64,000 nucleotides of DNA from Ascaphus truei (GCA_036426205.1 CM071568.1:121134225-121198224), one strand, 5' to 3'; numbered from the stretch's first letter, positions 45,500 through 57,990 are shown. The notes: generated by a model from the letters alone, not told the origin. Numbers and translations are program-made.

Positions 45500-45866
45500 T
45501 CCATGGGCCATTGCCAGGGTCACCGACAGGGTGGGGAGAGCCGGACAATTGTACCGGGTTGGGCTGTTGCTGGTGGCCCGACCCGCTGACGCTGGAAGTT
45601 GGGCCCAGCCAGCGGTCTGCGTCTGGCTGCTGGGCCTCTGTTGGCTGCGTGCCCCAGCTCTCTTCCCCCCTCCCCCTGCAGTGGGCCTCTCTCCCCTGCT
45701 GCAGCCCGGCCTCCAGGGTAAGCCCCACCACCGTGCTCAAGAAGTTGGGCCCGTCTGGGCAATGCATCACCTTCACAATGTGACATCACATGATGTAACG
45801 TCGTGGGAGGAGGGCCGGTAAGACAGATATCGCCCGGGCAGATATCTGTCTCAAATCTGCCCCTGT
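45500..45866. repeat. GC-rich interspersed repeat
   Basis: Roughly from CAGGGTCACCGACAGGGTGG to ...GATATCTGTCTCAAATCTGCCCCTG. High GC, with an ACATCACATGATGT palindrome near 45782. The CAGGG/CCCCTG ends suggest hAT; no duplication confirmed. Long frames on both strands have no recognisable domains. Confidence 0.45.
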
Positions 45867-46059
45867 TTACAATAGAAAACATGACTTAATGGCCTTTGAA
45901 GATATGCAATAAGGCTTAATGTGATGTTAAGTTACTGTAAGTCATTTTACAGAGCTTTGTGGATCAGGGCTTGTGTACTATCTGTTTCTTAGTTAGGCAG
46001 AGGTTCCCTTTCTTCCTATATTTATTTACCTTTACTGAAAGTACTTGGATTTTTTTAGA

Positions 46060-46200
46060 CAGTTCTGAGTAAGATACTTTGTGAGCTGTAATACCTTCTA
46101 ATGGACCAACATATCAATCATACAAGGTTGTCTTGTCTAAGCTTTTGAGACTGCAGAGATCTCTTCATCAGACATTATTCTGACATTGTACATTACTCTG
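46060..46200 (-). mobile_element. Penelope-like element terminal fragment
   Basis: Minus strand: TCTGATGAAGAGATCTCTGC, then the decayed GAAA region, then TGTTGGTCCATTAGAAGGTA and TTACAGCTCACAAAGTA, a sequence style known from Penelope-like ends in fish and frogs. No coding part. Confidence 0.6.
46134..46176 (-). ncRNA. Hammerhead-like motif with intact CTGATGA
   Basis: Minus strand: CTGATGA (46171-46165), A, GAGA...TCTC stem II, AAAA in place of GAAA, self-complementary AGCT as stem III, triplet CTT. The G12 to A change should abolish activity. Flanking TGT/ACA gives only a weak stem I. Confidence 0.45.
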
Positions 46201-46399
46201 TACATATATTTACTAGGCACAATAACTCATGTCTTTAAAAAAAGCCTTACAGTCCAATTTTTAGTGCCTAAGAAGCAATTTTTACAAGGACACAGAAAAC
46301 TTGCACGGATTCTCCCAACTAAAATGCTGTTACCGTTGGGGAACTCCTCTTACCCTCATACAATAGGGGTCTTCAGTTGCAAAATCCCCATGTTCCGAA

Positions 46400-49300
46400 C
46401 CTGTTAGCACATAAAGAGGCAAATTCATGAAGCACTTGTACGGGTTACAGCACTCAGAGTGGTATCAATAAAAATCACATAATAATACATATGTTTTCTA
46501 GTATGATCATTTGTTGCATGCTGAATGCATATGCTTTTTTTGTTGTATTACTGAATGTTTCATAGACATTTTCAAAAACTACTTACTATTGAACTGTGCT
46601 GCATCGTTCTGTACAACATGATTTAGTACATGCACAATTTTGTTTAGAAAAAAACAAAACACTACATTTGTTTCTAGAAGTGCGTACTGGATTGCTATGT
46701 GCTATGGCACCCAAGGAGTTAAACTTCCAGGTTGAATCTTAAAGATGAAGCCAAGAAAATTAAATTGATCTGTGGTCAAATGGGATTTGACACAAGTAAA
46801 ATGGTATCATATATTGATGTTGGACCAATCCACTTATCTCTGAAAGATAATCTCAGAATTTGCTAGATGAGCACTCTTTTCTGTTCCTCATGTTACTGGA
46901 TATACCAGCAGTTCACACACGAATTCAGGATTTGGTCTTAAAACTTTTTCTTTTCTTATCTCACAGCACACTGAGTGTGACACAACATGTTGTGCCAATC
47001 ATTTAAGGAAGTGAAATATGCCATTCATAACTTTCATATACATGTTTTGAAATCTCATAAAAAATATCAAAACACCGAGAAGAAAAAAACATTAATAAAG
47101 TGCTTCTATTTCTTGTTTCAATATGTAGCCACATACAGCCTGCTAAATGGTTTCAATAAGATTTGAACCAAATAAGGCATACGCGTTTGGAGACATTCTC
47201 ATTACTCTATCCAGTCAGTGCTGAAAGTCTCCTGTATGCAGAGTTAAAATTGCAGTCCCATTTAGCAGAACAATGACATTGCTATGAAGAGCATAGAGAA
47301 TCAGCATAGAGAATCAGCATAGCCATATAACATCTAGTATGTTCAGCATGTCTCATAGTTCAGATACGTTGAAAAGCTTTTTATATTTAGGCCCATATAT
47401 CTCATTCGCAACAACCCCAAAATATCATGCAATATACAAGACCCAATGCTTGTATATGAATATTTCTTGCTGTAGATAAGTACTGCATATTGAGAAACAG
47501 ATGAGACTCTACCAAGTGGAAAACAGTACTAAGGGAACACATTTTTGTATTAAATTAGACAACCCCCTTTAGAAAATATGCATACGTATGTTACTTTAGC
47601 ATTTTTAAGGCTCCTTCTCTACTAATGGACATGTGTTCGTTCTTACAGTAGTTTTGATCCATGTTCCTTCACATTCATGTTTAAGAGCTAGGAAATAATT
47701 TGTCAGTAGCCCACATTGGCAGCGTTTGACTTTTAACTCGAGCCCTTATTATGATGTTAATAGGTGCAGGGTCTTGTGTAAGTCAGTGTGTCTACAGTCC
47801 GCTGCTATAGAAGTACATTCATCAGGAATATTATGTGTACTTAAAGCGTTCTTAAACTGGCAGTTGGTAACCTTTCTATATCAATTAATTGTGATTGCTT
47901 TTTGTCTAATCCGCAAGTAACAAAAATAGCAGCAGCTAATTAAGATGATCATTAAAGTACTGAAAGCAGGCAACACTAACTTAACCTCCTACCTTGCCAC
48001 AATAGCACTGAAGATTTACATTTCACCAAATTAGTGCTGCAAAGATTGGATTATTTCATTGTTCTCCGCTGCATTACCCATTGTTACATATTTTGGACTG
48101 TACTTTTGATCCTTCTGCAGCTGCAGAGACAGCCTATGGACCTGTTTAATATGATTTTGCAAACTGCTGCACACTTTTTTATTCCCAGCCTTGCAGGCAG
48201 TGTTATTGCTGGTGACTTTTTTTTTCTTTCTTTCTCTCAGTTGCTATGCAAAGAGTAATCAAGCAGAATCATGAACTCATCATTAGCTACTGCTTACACT
48301 TTCATTTGTATACTTTGTAACCTCCTTTAAAAAAAAACTGCTACCCTCTGCTGGCTATCATTAGTGCTTAGTTAAACACAGCATGGAACCTGCAGACAAA
48401 ACAACTGTCTGTACCCTGATAGGACCGTTTTAGAGATCACCAATTTAGACATTGGTGATGTCATTGATGCTAAATAATAAATGAATGATACTATATTGAA
48501 GTATGAATAATGATGTCCATGGAGAGGACATATGACTAAGCCAGGCAATCAACAAAATCACCCCTTCAGTATGAGTTGGGATGAATCATAAAATATGTAC
48601 AAAGTGAACTGTAGAAATAATGTCATTTTATATTGAGATATTGACTGATATATGGTCATTATAATTTCTATGGCCTCACATGAGTTCTGATCATTTATTT
48701 GTAAGGCATCAAGAATTTCTGCAGCCCCGTACAAGGGTAAAGATAAAATAACAATGCAAAATCCCATCATACAGCATCAGTAATTCGTACTGACAGCAGG
48801 TAGAGCGTTTCCTGCAACAGTCTACAATCCAAAGCGTTTGTCATAGTTGTAATGCACATAAGATCTCACAATTCTTGTATTCAAAGATGAATCAACAGAT
48901 TAAAAGACATTTAAGTTTAATATATGTGATGTCTTGGAAGCTGAAATAAAATGACGTATATAAACATTGTGTTATTTCATAAAAAAACGAACCACCTGCC
49001 AAATGATTCTGATTTCTCCAGGGCTGGACAAGTATACCACAACTCTTGACATTTCATACCTAGTTTGAGTAATAATTTTTTTAGTTGCAGTGACAATGCA
49101 GCATTGCCAGAAATTAATTGTCTTAAAAAAAAAAAAAAAAAAAACTAAAGCTATTGCTGCCATATAGATCTCAAGCAGCATGTTTGTTCTGTGAAATCTG
49201 TAATCCACCTCATTCCCATTTTTATATTAGTTTTTTTTCCAGGTTTTTCTCTATCACAATAACATATCTTAGAATAGTTGAAGCTGTACACGCCATTGGT
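46400..49300. other. Intron with no recognisable feature
   Basis: AT-rich, no named repeat or coding motif seen; a poly(A) run at ~49124-49144 may mark an old retroposon end. Confidence 0.45.
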
Positions 49301-49310
49301 GAGATAACTA

Positions 49311-49642
49311 CAGGCATACCCCGCTTTAAGGACACTCACTTTAAGTACACTGGCGAGTAAGTACATATCGCCCAATAGGCAAACGGCAGCTCACGCATGC
49401 GCCTGGCAGCACGTCCTGAACAGCAATACCGGCTCCCTACCTGTACCGAAGCTGTGCACAAGCGGGGAGACTATAGAGCCTGTTACACATGCGTTATTTA
49501 CATCAGTTATGCCCGTATATGACAATTGCAGTACAGTACATGCATCGATAAGTGGGAAAAAGGTCGTGCTTCACTTTAAGTACATTTTTGCTTTACATAC
49601 ATGCTCCGGTCCCATTGCGTACGTTAATGCGGGGTATGCCTG
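49311..49642 (+). mobile_element. Mariner-type MITE with TA duplication, copy 3
   Basis: 332 bp, the same length as copy 1, with TA at 49309-49310 and 49643-49644. Ends CAGGCATACCCCGCTTTAAG and TTAATGCGGGGTATGCCTG; the least decayed copy. Confidence 0.85.
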
Positions 49643-49763
49643 TATGCTGTTACAGCTGCTTGTTCACTTTGTAGAAGAGGTTGAAAGGGTCAGATGTAGC
49701 AACATCTTTAAAACTGTTATGTTTTTATGGTTTTTTTCAACACGGTCCTCTGTTTCTTTACAG

Positions 49764-49839
49764 GAAGATAGTGATCCATCTATACATGAAAGCCTCGGCA
49801 TTGAAAGTACTTTGTGGGCAAGCACTGTTGTTGCATCTG
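49764..49839 (+). CDS. ATP9B: ATP9B exon, end of actuator domain
   Basis: 76-bp exon: EDSDPSIHESLGIESTLWAS then TVVAS and the first base of a glycine codon. LWAS and the HESL.IE block match ATP9B (ATP9A has SESL and LWAG). Acceptor TTTACAG after a pyrimidine tract, donor GTAAGA; phase 0 in, phase 1 out. No disruption. Confidence 0.93.
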
Positions 49840-52800
49840 GTAAGAAAAGCCAATATTGTACATGCATAGCTGTATTTATCTGATAAATGTGACTTGACTG
49901 TTTCCTGGAAAGTTGGCCGAGCCATAGTGTAGTTACAGTTTAGCCAGAGCAAGGTATGCTGCTTCATGTAACTCTTGTGCCATGTTTGTAATATTTTCAT
50001 GACCATGTAGCAATGCAAACTTCCGTTTAGTCTCCAGAATCTAGAGCTAGTATCAGAACTTCAGTGATCAGTGAGTTTAGTCAGTGGTGTCACCTACTCT
50101 GACGCTCATCAGGGTCTGGATCGATGTAACGCCAAGACGGGGATAACGGACGATAACGCTATGTTATGTTATTGTTTTTGCATATAATTAGTTTGAGGAT
50201 ACTTGTTAACCTCAGGGAACATAATGTCCGTTCTTTATTTAGGTAACGTCACATTATGAGCCCAGACTTAGCTGAGCTTTGTGGATTTGGGCCTTACTCT
50301 AACAAGTAAATGCCACCTACTATGAAGGGGGGTTTCCTCTTTAAGGGTTGGAAATTATTGAGGATGCCAAAAAATCAACTTCCCAGGTTAGTATCACTGC
50401 GCATTACTGCATTGCACGCCCCTTTTGAGGGCTACTTAGGACTTTCCCTCTTGAATGTATACTGCTTATTTATGCAAGACTGCAGCAAAGGGAGTTTATG
50501 TCCAAAGCAAATCCAATGCACATTTGGTAAGCACAGTTCATGGCAAGGAGACTATCAAGGAATCCCTAAAGAAAAATCACTTGGAGGCTGCACTTTCATG
50601 ACTTATTGTAGTATTTTCACTTCAGATGTTTGTGCATTTTCAACTCGCTATTTTTTCCCCCCATAATCTTATCATTGCAAACACTTTTGGCCATCATAAA
50701 AATCGGTGTGTACATTGTATTGATATAATACAACCTCATGTGGGAGTGTTATATTGGAGGAACAGTGCATACTTATATTTATTTTTGTATTGCATGTTGT
50801 TTACTTGTTAAAGCGTAAATGTCTGCATTTTTTTACAGTACTATGAGCTTTTACCATTATTTTAGATCTGTTTAGGAATGACTTCTGATAAGATACTTTT
50901 GCCTTTTTAATAAAGCACTCTAAAATTGCAGTAACGGGTATCAATCCTAATGGCCACTTACTGACTGGATTCATTGCACCTTATCTTCTGTGCATTGAGT
51001 CCCTTATGCCCTTACATTAAACTGCTGTTACTGATCCTTCGTACTATCGATTTGTGGTCTTTCGCCTCTAAAATTGTCAGGACAGCAGCAATCAGAGCTG
51101 AAGATTTCTGAGGTATTCCCCACATAATTCCCTTAGCACTTCTTCATGGTTCGACCTTGACCCTCACAACTTCCTGACAAAGTGATAGTGGAACATCTGA
51201 ACGTGATGATCTTAATGTACGTTAACGTTCTTTAAACTTTGACAACGAAGAGTGAAAATGATTTTTTTTTTCTTTTTTTTCTGAAAACATACCATTCCTT
51301 TCCTTTATCCAAGGAGCTTTTCCTCCCAGCGAAGGTTATACCCACAAATTAGCAATCATTGACACAATGTCCTAGTTTTATTCTCAGTCAGCTGGATAGG
51401 ATTAATTTACGGGTGATTTAAAGAAGTTCACTACATTACAATGTGACCTGTGATTAAAAATAGGGCCAACGCTCCCTTTTTCTCTGACATTTGCTATTTG
51501 ATTAAGAGAAGGAGTAGAGAACCAGCACAATTCTCCAGTGTCCTGAAACAGCGTTAAGTGGTAGCTGGCACAAGTGAGTGTACATCTTGAGCAATTTACT
51601 ATTGGGCACAATATCAAACACTGCATCTATCAGAGGATATGTGTATCCTCACACATTTTACTTTCATAACTTGTACTCTTGTCATTTTTGTTTTGGTAAG
51701 ACCTCACCCAGCGTTTTCAGTTCTGGAGAACATATCTCCAAAAGAACGTAAATACATTAGAGATATGTGCAAAAAAGGGCTACTAAAAAGGTGCATGGTC
51801 TACATCATTAAACTTGTCAGGAAAGACTGAAGGATCTTAATACTGTATGTACAGCTTGGAGGATAGAAGAGAGTGGGGGATGTGATTGAAACGTTCAACT
51901 ATATTAAGGGTTTCAACAAAGTACAGGGGGCTACATATTTGAGAGAAAGAGAAGTGTTAGAATAAGAGGTCATGCTCTGAAGCTGGAGGATGGGAGGCTA
52001 AGGGGACATGTGAGGGGGGTACTTCGTCACAGAAAGGGTGGTGGATTTCTGCAATTGCCTCCCAACAGAGGGGATACGGGCTAAGACAGTAAGGGAATTA
52101 AAACATGCTTGGATAGACATAAAGCTATCCTGAGTATCAAAGGATCAAATACAGTCTGAGGTTTTATAACAGATAGGAAAATGGGCAGACTAGGTGGGGA
52201 AAGTGGTTCTGATTTGTTATCAAAATCTATTTTTCCATGAAAGAATAGTCGAATATGTCCACTGTAATAATCATTGTAAGGTCGTCTTGTTGTGTTTATT
52301 ATATCAGACTTATTATTGTTGCTGGTAGTGCTTTATACTTGCATACATCAAAGTATTCTTCATTCTTGTTTCTATTGAATGTAAGCTTTGTGGGCGTATA
52401 GCAAAAGTTCTTCTTGCTTCACCCCTTTAAGGATAAGCAAGTAGTTATTGGTTATCAGCCAGGAACCAATAAGAATCTGGGTACTTTGTTTCCACGTGTG
52501 ATGCCAAATCATTGACCGCTTTATGTACAATGGGTGCTATGTATTGATCAAGCCATGACACATTGCTCAGTTACTGCATGCCTGTGACATGTCAGAAATA
52601 GTTTTCTCAAGTTTTCTATATTTAAAATAAGTTCTATGCATGCAAGGTGTATGCATGTTGACTTTTAAACAGAGAAGAGCATTGATCCAGAGAGAGAAAT
52701 TGGTATATCCCCTCATTTTATTTGTCACGTCACTATTTTATTTTCAATATACAATCACTTCCCACATTAGAATATCACAAAAATGATGTTACAACAATAT

Positions 52801-54031
52801 TAAATATTCCATGTCCAGACTGCATTTGTCTAACTGAGCAGTTCAAAAGATTTTTACTTGTTGGTCACAACTCAAAATATTCCCACTTTTTCTAAGCCTT
52901 GTTGTTTGGAGCTTCTGCTCCAGGGACTGTAACTGGACTACATTTTAGAAATAGCCAATGCATTAGCAAATACTTGTGAATACACCTAATTGACTCACAA
53001 ATGGAATATTGATGGTTGATACCAAAAAAATTATTTGGGAAGAAATCTGTACATGAACATGCACATTGTATGACTGAAAGGGTAACTACATTACATTTCA
53101 GCTCCGATGTTCATCTAATATCTAAATGTATTTTAGTGCTGATTTTGACAATAACTGTAGGACAACAACACAGCTAAGCTCCTAACTTTTTCTTTCTAGT
53201 GAGCATAGACCGTACAACTTTGCTAAAAAAGCATAAGTACTTCCATACATATGATAGATTGCATCATACGCATTGTATTGACTTTGTGATAATTATATCT
53301 ATCTCACAAATAATGTCCGTGGTTTCAAGTGCTACGTTGTGTTCCAAGGTCATGGACCATGTAATCTTTGCACTTAGCATATTTGTATCTGTTTTATGGT
53401 GATCTGTATGCCCTAATTTACTAGTGATAATAAGTTGCTTGTTGATTTTGCTTTTCCTTTGCATCTCAGACAGCTGTGCCTAGAATGATTAATTATTGTT
53501 AATTCCTTTTCTTGTCCTGATGGCTCTGGAAATGTTTAGAATATATTTAAGTTTATAAGTGGCCCTTCTCTGCCATCATGTTCATCTAATATTAATAGCA
53601 CATTCATCTCTTGAATGAGGTCGACATAATGCATTGGGAAAATAAGATGGGAATATTGATCAGTTGCTTCATTGTACATAAACGATGAGGAAGACACTTT
53701 TCAGTAGGAGAAGATCACTAGGGCTGTAACACTCAAAACACAGTAGCAATATTTCCTGTTCTGCACTTTTAGCCACAAAGACACAATTTAATAATGGTCA
53801 ATTTCATCTTTGAGAAGGAAAAATTATATAGAAATGTACCCAAACGAATATTGCTACATGCATTTCTGAATTTCTTTATACTCGAGGGATGTCTGTAACA
53901 TATACATGTCTTTATGTGTATTTCATTCACAATAATGCATTTCTGTGAATTGTCTCCTGAGCAAGTCCTGCAAATCCTTGCTTTGTATTTATTTGATCAA
54001 TTCTGATCTTTGATCTATATTCTGTTTTTAG
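49840..54031 (+). other. ATP9B: ATP9B intron (4,192 bp)
   Basis: GTAAGA to TTTTTAG, phase 1. Apart from a LINE relic at 51700-52240 I recognise nothing in it; 52250-54031 is plain AT-rich intron. Confidence 0.9.
51700..52240 (+). pseudogene. CR1/L2-type LINE 3'-end relic
   Basis: Degenerate frames give FSVLENISPKERKYIRDMCK, then ...GLLKRCM, then IETFNYIKGFN and, after shifts, FCNCLPTEG...TVRELKHAWIDIK, the usual C-terminal tail of CR1/L2-like ORF2 proteins. The block ends gggcagactaggtgggg, typical of the 3' untranslated end. Reverse-transcriptase and endonuclease domains are absent (5' truncation). Exact clade not resolvable. Confidence 0.55.
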
Positions 54032-54108
54032 GGACAGTAATAGGTGTTGTCATTTACACTGGGAAGGAGACGAGGAGTGTGATGAACACATCAAATCCAA
54101 AAAACAAG
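54032..54108 (+). CDS. ATP9B: ATP9B exon, A-domain to M3 linker
   Basis: 77-bp exon: (G)[19 protein letters not shown] then [22 protein letters not shown] is the ATP9B version (ATP9[15 protein letters not shown]). This conserved stretch leads to the third transmembrane segment. Acceptor TTTTTAG, donor GTGAGG; ends in phase 0. The next expected exon (start of M3, then the DKTGT phosphorylation site) is not in the window. Confidence 0.93.
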
Positions 54109-54384
54109 GTGAGGATGCCTTATATCACCCTATTAATTGTGTCACTGAGCCTCTATATTTGCTTTATGATGCATGCCACGTCAGACATTCTTATGCACAT
54201 TTGCACTCACTTAGTGCTGACCTCCAGGTTGTCAGGACCCTTGGAACTAAAGGCATTATAAAGTGGTGCAGGATCCCTGGTATAAATGACATCAAATGAT
54301 GTTGCCTGCTAGTTTTTCCTGATTGGCAGCTGCTTATTGCATAGCATGTGTATGATGTATTGCTATTATGATAATATTGATGAT

Positions 54385-54545
54385 ATATGATTTCTTATAT
54401 AGCGCTGACAGTTTATATAGTGCTACACATAGAACTTTGCAGGCAATGCACACCTGGTCCCTGCCCTGTACAGCTTCTAATTTTGGGGCTTGTTGCAGAA
54501 GACGAGCAGACACTGGGCATTAAACTGGGTTCATACGCTTCAGAG
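54385..54545 (+). repeat. 'atatagcgc' family repeat fragment
   Basis: Shares tatatagcgct/c, ggtccctgcc and cagcttctaa-type blocks with 23944-24370. Short, truncated at both ends. Confidence 0.5.
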
Positions 54546-55462
54546 GGAATGACATTATACCACAGAGATACTCCTTCGGCCCAAAATATTAAAAAATAAT
54601 ACTCCACAAATAAGACATTTTTGTTTTTAAAGCAGCAGTGGTTTTCCTGATTACAGCTACACTATGTCACATCATAGCGAAGATGCACATTGTAAAGCCT
54701 TCGAAATGGGTCAATTATAAGGCACCTATTTACCACTACAGAAATGAGGTGCTTGTCTTACACACTGAAATCACTTTGGGTGATATTTTAGTCGTTTTAT
54801 GCTGAATCTGTCATTAGAAATATGTACTATGTTGCCATTTTGTTTCACATATTTCAAATGTTATTAGTGAGAATTGATACTCCTCACTGCAAGTAAAGGA
54901 TAGTGTTTTTATATATACTGTATATACAAAATTGTGATTGTGTCGTAACAGTTTCTCATTTACTTAACATCCTGTACCTAAATTGCCTTTTTACAAGTGA
55001 GATTAACCAGTTTTAACCATTTAGAGATTAACCAAAGGGGTTTATGGCAGGGGTTTCCTATATTGTTATACTTGGCTCCATCAGTAAAAGGAGTGAAATA
55101 TATTGTGTTTGTGCAGGGACCTAGCCTTCTCTGTCCTTCTCCCTGACACACCGGTTTATCTGTCACTATAGGCCCTACCTTGTCTTTGCCATTTTCTTTA
55201 TCTCCCATTCTGTCCCACCTACTTCTCTGAGCCTGTTTAAGGAGGAGATTCCGTAAGGTTCGTTGCTGATTAACGTGCCCCAACCAGTGTTAACTATCAT
55301 TGACTTGCATGGCAGTTAATACTGGATCCGGTGAGTTAACGCAGGGGTGCGTAAACTGGGGGGCACAAGATATTCTAGGGTGGGTGCGGCGGTTACAGAG
55401 GTCCCGTGCTCTTCCCCAAGACTTTAAATTACATGCCAGGGGAGGCGTGAGGCCTCTGTAAG

Positions 55463-55925
55463 GCTATAAGGAAAGGAAGATCCCAGCGGTCACTGCTATC
55501 CCTCCGTAGACTCAACCAAGCGTGGTGAATACAAAAAAACTTTATTGGTCCAAAAAGACAGACATGAAAGCACATCTAACGCGTTTCATCCCGTGAAGGG
55601 ACTTTATCAAAGAGATGATAGGTTTCAAACACAAAGGGTAGGTCTAAATAGACAGTACTAATCTCCCATTGGACTAAAAATAATTAGCGCAGATGCTAAA
55701 TAACAGCACTTTCTGTGTTCCTTTTGGTGATTTACACGGTGGCATGTGTTCATATATATGTGTTGCCCTGTACTTCTATCAGTTTCTGCCTCATAGCCCC
55801 CACCCCGTTTTAGTCACTAAACGTGTGCTTGCTTATGTTTTGATTTATTTAATTACTGCTGCAGTGTTGGGATCACCTTCGTTCACCATCACACAGGAAA
55901 CTATGGGACTGTCTGCCTTATAGGA
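55463..55925 (-). mobile_element. Penelope-like fragment nested in the hAT MITE
   Basis: Contains, on the minus strand, the hammerhead-like motif 55573-55617 followed by accaataaagtttttttgt and a GC-richer end near 55480. Inserted exactly where the hAT homology breaks. No reverse transcriptase; boundaries approximate. Confidence 0.5.
55573..55617 (-). ncRNA. Hammerhead-like motif with three stems
   Basis: Minus strand: CATCT (55617-55613), CTTTGATAAA, GTCCC, loop, GGGAT, GAAA, self-complementary ACGCGT, T, AGATG (55577-55573). Stem I CATCT/AGATG is 5 bp, stem II GTCCC/GGGAT 5 bp with one G.U. The core reads TTGATAA for CTGANGA (two changes), so it is probably inactive now. Confidence 0.45.
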
Positions 55926-55977
55926 ATTTTGCAGCATCTGGTTACTTGGGGGTCATACCCTTATTTTCTACACTCCG

Positions 55978-56282
55978 TAAGGCTAGGGCCCCAGTCCTCC
56001 CTACTGCACGCGCGCCTAGCGGCATGGCGGCACGTGCAGAGTCTACAGCTGCGATTGGCGTTCTGTAGGGGAGCTCTAGGGAAGCGCGGGGGCGGAGCCA
56101 TGACGGGACACATCTACCCTGCCATTGACTTTGTGCCGGCCATGTCACAAGACAAAATTCTTGTCTTCCCTGCCAGAGTACGTGTCACAGCGCTTTGCGC
56201 GCCCACACACACACAGCTGGCGGGGCCTGCTCCAAAGAGGTCCGTAACGCGCGACACTGTGAACAGCGTGACTCAGCCTAAC
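55978..56282. mobile_element. GC-rich MITE with taaggct/agcctta-type ends, copy 3
   Basis: GTAAGGCTAGGGCCCCAGTC at the left and GACTCAGCCTAAC at the right are inverted, like 22418 and 33852. Nested inside the hAT MITE. CpG-rich; the long open frame through it has no domain. Confidence 0.45.
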
Positions 56283-56525
56283 TTCTCTTACCTGCTCTCT
56301 GCCGGCTCTTATTTGATGCTGCACGGTCATGTGACGTCACATGACCCGCGGCATCTTTTGACACTGGGTCCTAGGACAGGGGGGTGGGGGGGTCACGCGA
56401 GCACTGGGGCTGCCAGGCAGGGTGGCACAGCTCAGAAACTTTGTGCACCCCTGAGTTAACCCACAGCGGACCTTGGTGAATCTCCCCCTGCAAGTCAGCA
56501 AACAAGTTGGGAAACATTGCCTTAA

Positions 56526-56987
56526 AGCTGCAGACCAAGCAATATCCTACATGTGTTTTTTTTTTGTTTTTTTTAAATAAATCTTTTCTGTGCTATGAGA
56601 AAATACTTGCAGCATTTAAAAAAAAAACCTCTGAATGACATTTTTACTGTATAATAATGTAATAGGCATTTTTTGTTTCAATAGCAACCATTCACAAAGT
56701 CACATCCCCTTCCTCTTCTGAAACAGGCTCTGGCACGCCACTTTTTGAGCCCCGTCCTCTCTCTAGCAGCACACCAATTGTATCTAGTGACTGCCTGGTC
56801 ACATGGTCTTCACGGAACTTTGCATCTTTGGTCCTCTTCTGCTGTAGAAAGCCATTTAGTGAACCCCCGAGCCGAATCTTCGCCGATCAATCAACTACTT
56901 AGCTAATTGCTTATCATTGTGTGGATTGTATTGATGTACATATTCAATGGAAAACTAAATAAACAGCTAAAAGCTTGGACTGCTGCT
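56526..56987. mobile_element. TTAA-flanked MITE, copy 2
   Basis: TTAA at 56522-56525 and 56988-56991; ends AGCTGCAGACCAAGC and GCTTGGACTGCTGCT are inverted. Homologous over its length to 14115-14598. Confidence 0.8.
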
Positions 56988-57512
56988 TTAAGACGATAGG
57001 CACCACATACAAAGCTCTTTCTAGTTTTTTGTTAATTCATTGTCTTAAGAGATGTTCTACTTGAAGGAAAACAAATAGGAGCCTTTACCATGTGAGCGAA
57101 TGAGTAAGTGAGTAGAACCTTCCCATGGGTGTTTGAATAAATGGAAGGTTGCATCCAGCAAAAACATAAATGACCAGGACTGGTTCTGTGCTCCGTTGGG
57201 TATAGTGGAACTAAAGACGTTGTTTCGGAGACAAAACATGGTTTCAAACTTAATGCCAAGCAGAAAATGTTCTCCACTTTCTAAGTCCATTTTTACTTAA
57301 CATAAGCCGAAATGGTTTTAGTTGGAATTTCTTTACAAAGCTTTGTGAAAGTGGTTAAGATCGTTCAATTTGACAAATGTGTTCAGTCTATTTAATTGTA
57401 TATTAGTCCTACATACAGAAAAAGACAGATTCCCCCCCACCCAAAATAAATATATATATATATATATTAGTATATATATAATTATAGATATATATTTATA
57501 TATTATAATACA

Positions 57513-57669
57513 CAGTGGGGTCGACAATCCCACCAAAAAATCTACTCAGCCGAACAAAAAAAATCTACTCGCCACCTATTACCACACATGTGCTGCTGGG
57601 GCCAATAGGAGCTCGCCACGATGTTAAATCCACTCGCCGGGGCCTGCAATATAGGTTTGTCGAACACTT
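57513..57669 (+). mobile_element. CAGTG MITE, copy 3
   Basis: CAGTGGGGTCGACAAT ... GGTTTGTCGAACACT, ~157 bp, with aaaatctactc.gcc repeated as in 36262-36417. Flanked by AT repeats. Confidence 0.75.
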
Positions 57670-57683
57670 ATAATATATATATA

Positions 57684-57728
<45 letters not shown>

Positions 57729-57744
57729 AAATCAACTGTATCTC

Positions 57745-57935
57745 ATGTGCATGTTTAGGCAGGTCTGCAACCCCGCCTTTCCCATTATCACCCAGCACTT
57801 CCACTCAGCAAGGGATTCTGGGAATGACATGCAAATGACACACAGTGCCACTTTTTGCTTCAAAAACCATTTTAACATGGTTCCCTATAGGCTTAAGCTT
57901 GCTGCATGGTCACAACTTTGAGCACAGCCAGGGTT
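57745..57935 (-). repeat. Partial copy of the hammerhead-unit family, between AT repeats
   Basis: Reads on the plus strand like 5245-5450 (AGGCAGGTCTGCAACCC, CAGCAAGGGATTCTGGGAA, gcttaagcttgctg...gagcacagcc). It stops just before the part that carries the hammerhead at 5479. (AT)n tracts lie at 57668-57722 and 57943-57990. Confidence 0.65.
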
Positions 57936-57990
57936 TTTATATATAGATATATTATTATATATATATATTATATATATATATATATATTAT

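Larger units (their letters stand above)
41196..49763 (+). other. ATP9B: ATP9B intron (8,568 bp)
   Basis: GTAAGT at 41196 to TTTACAG at 49763; phase 0. Contains the repeats listed below. Confidence 0.9.
55342..56453 (+). mobile_element. hAT-type GC-rich MITE, copy 4, split by nested insertions
   Basis: Starts CAGGGGTGCGTAAACTGGGG and ends TTTGTGCACCCCTG; flanks AGTTAACG (55334-55341) and AGTTAACC (56454-56461) are an 8-bp duplication with one change. Homology to copies at 3563, 24013 and 39283 runs to ~55460 and resumes near 56283, so ~820 bp are foreign (a Penelope-like piece and a GC-rich MITE). Confidence 0.8.

Noticed and set aside
30377..54108. Assignment of the P4-ATPase exons to ATP9A
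   Set aside because: Discriminating positions ([38 protein letters not shown]) follow ATP9B.
55929..56459. 176-codon open frame
   Set aside because: It crosses the junction of a nested GC-rich MITE and a hAT MITE; composition artefact.
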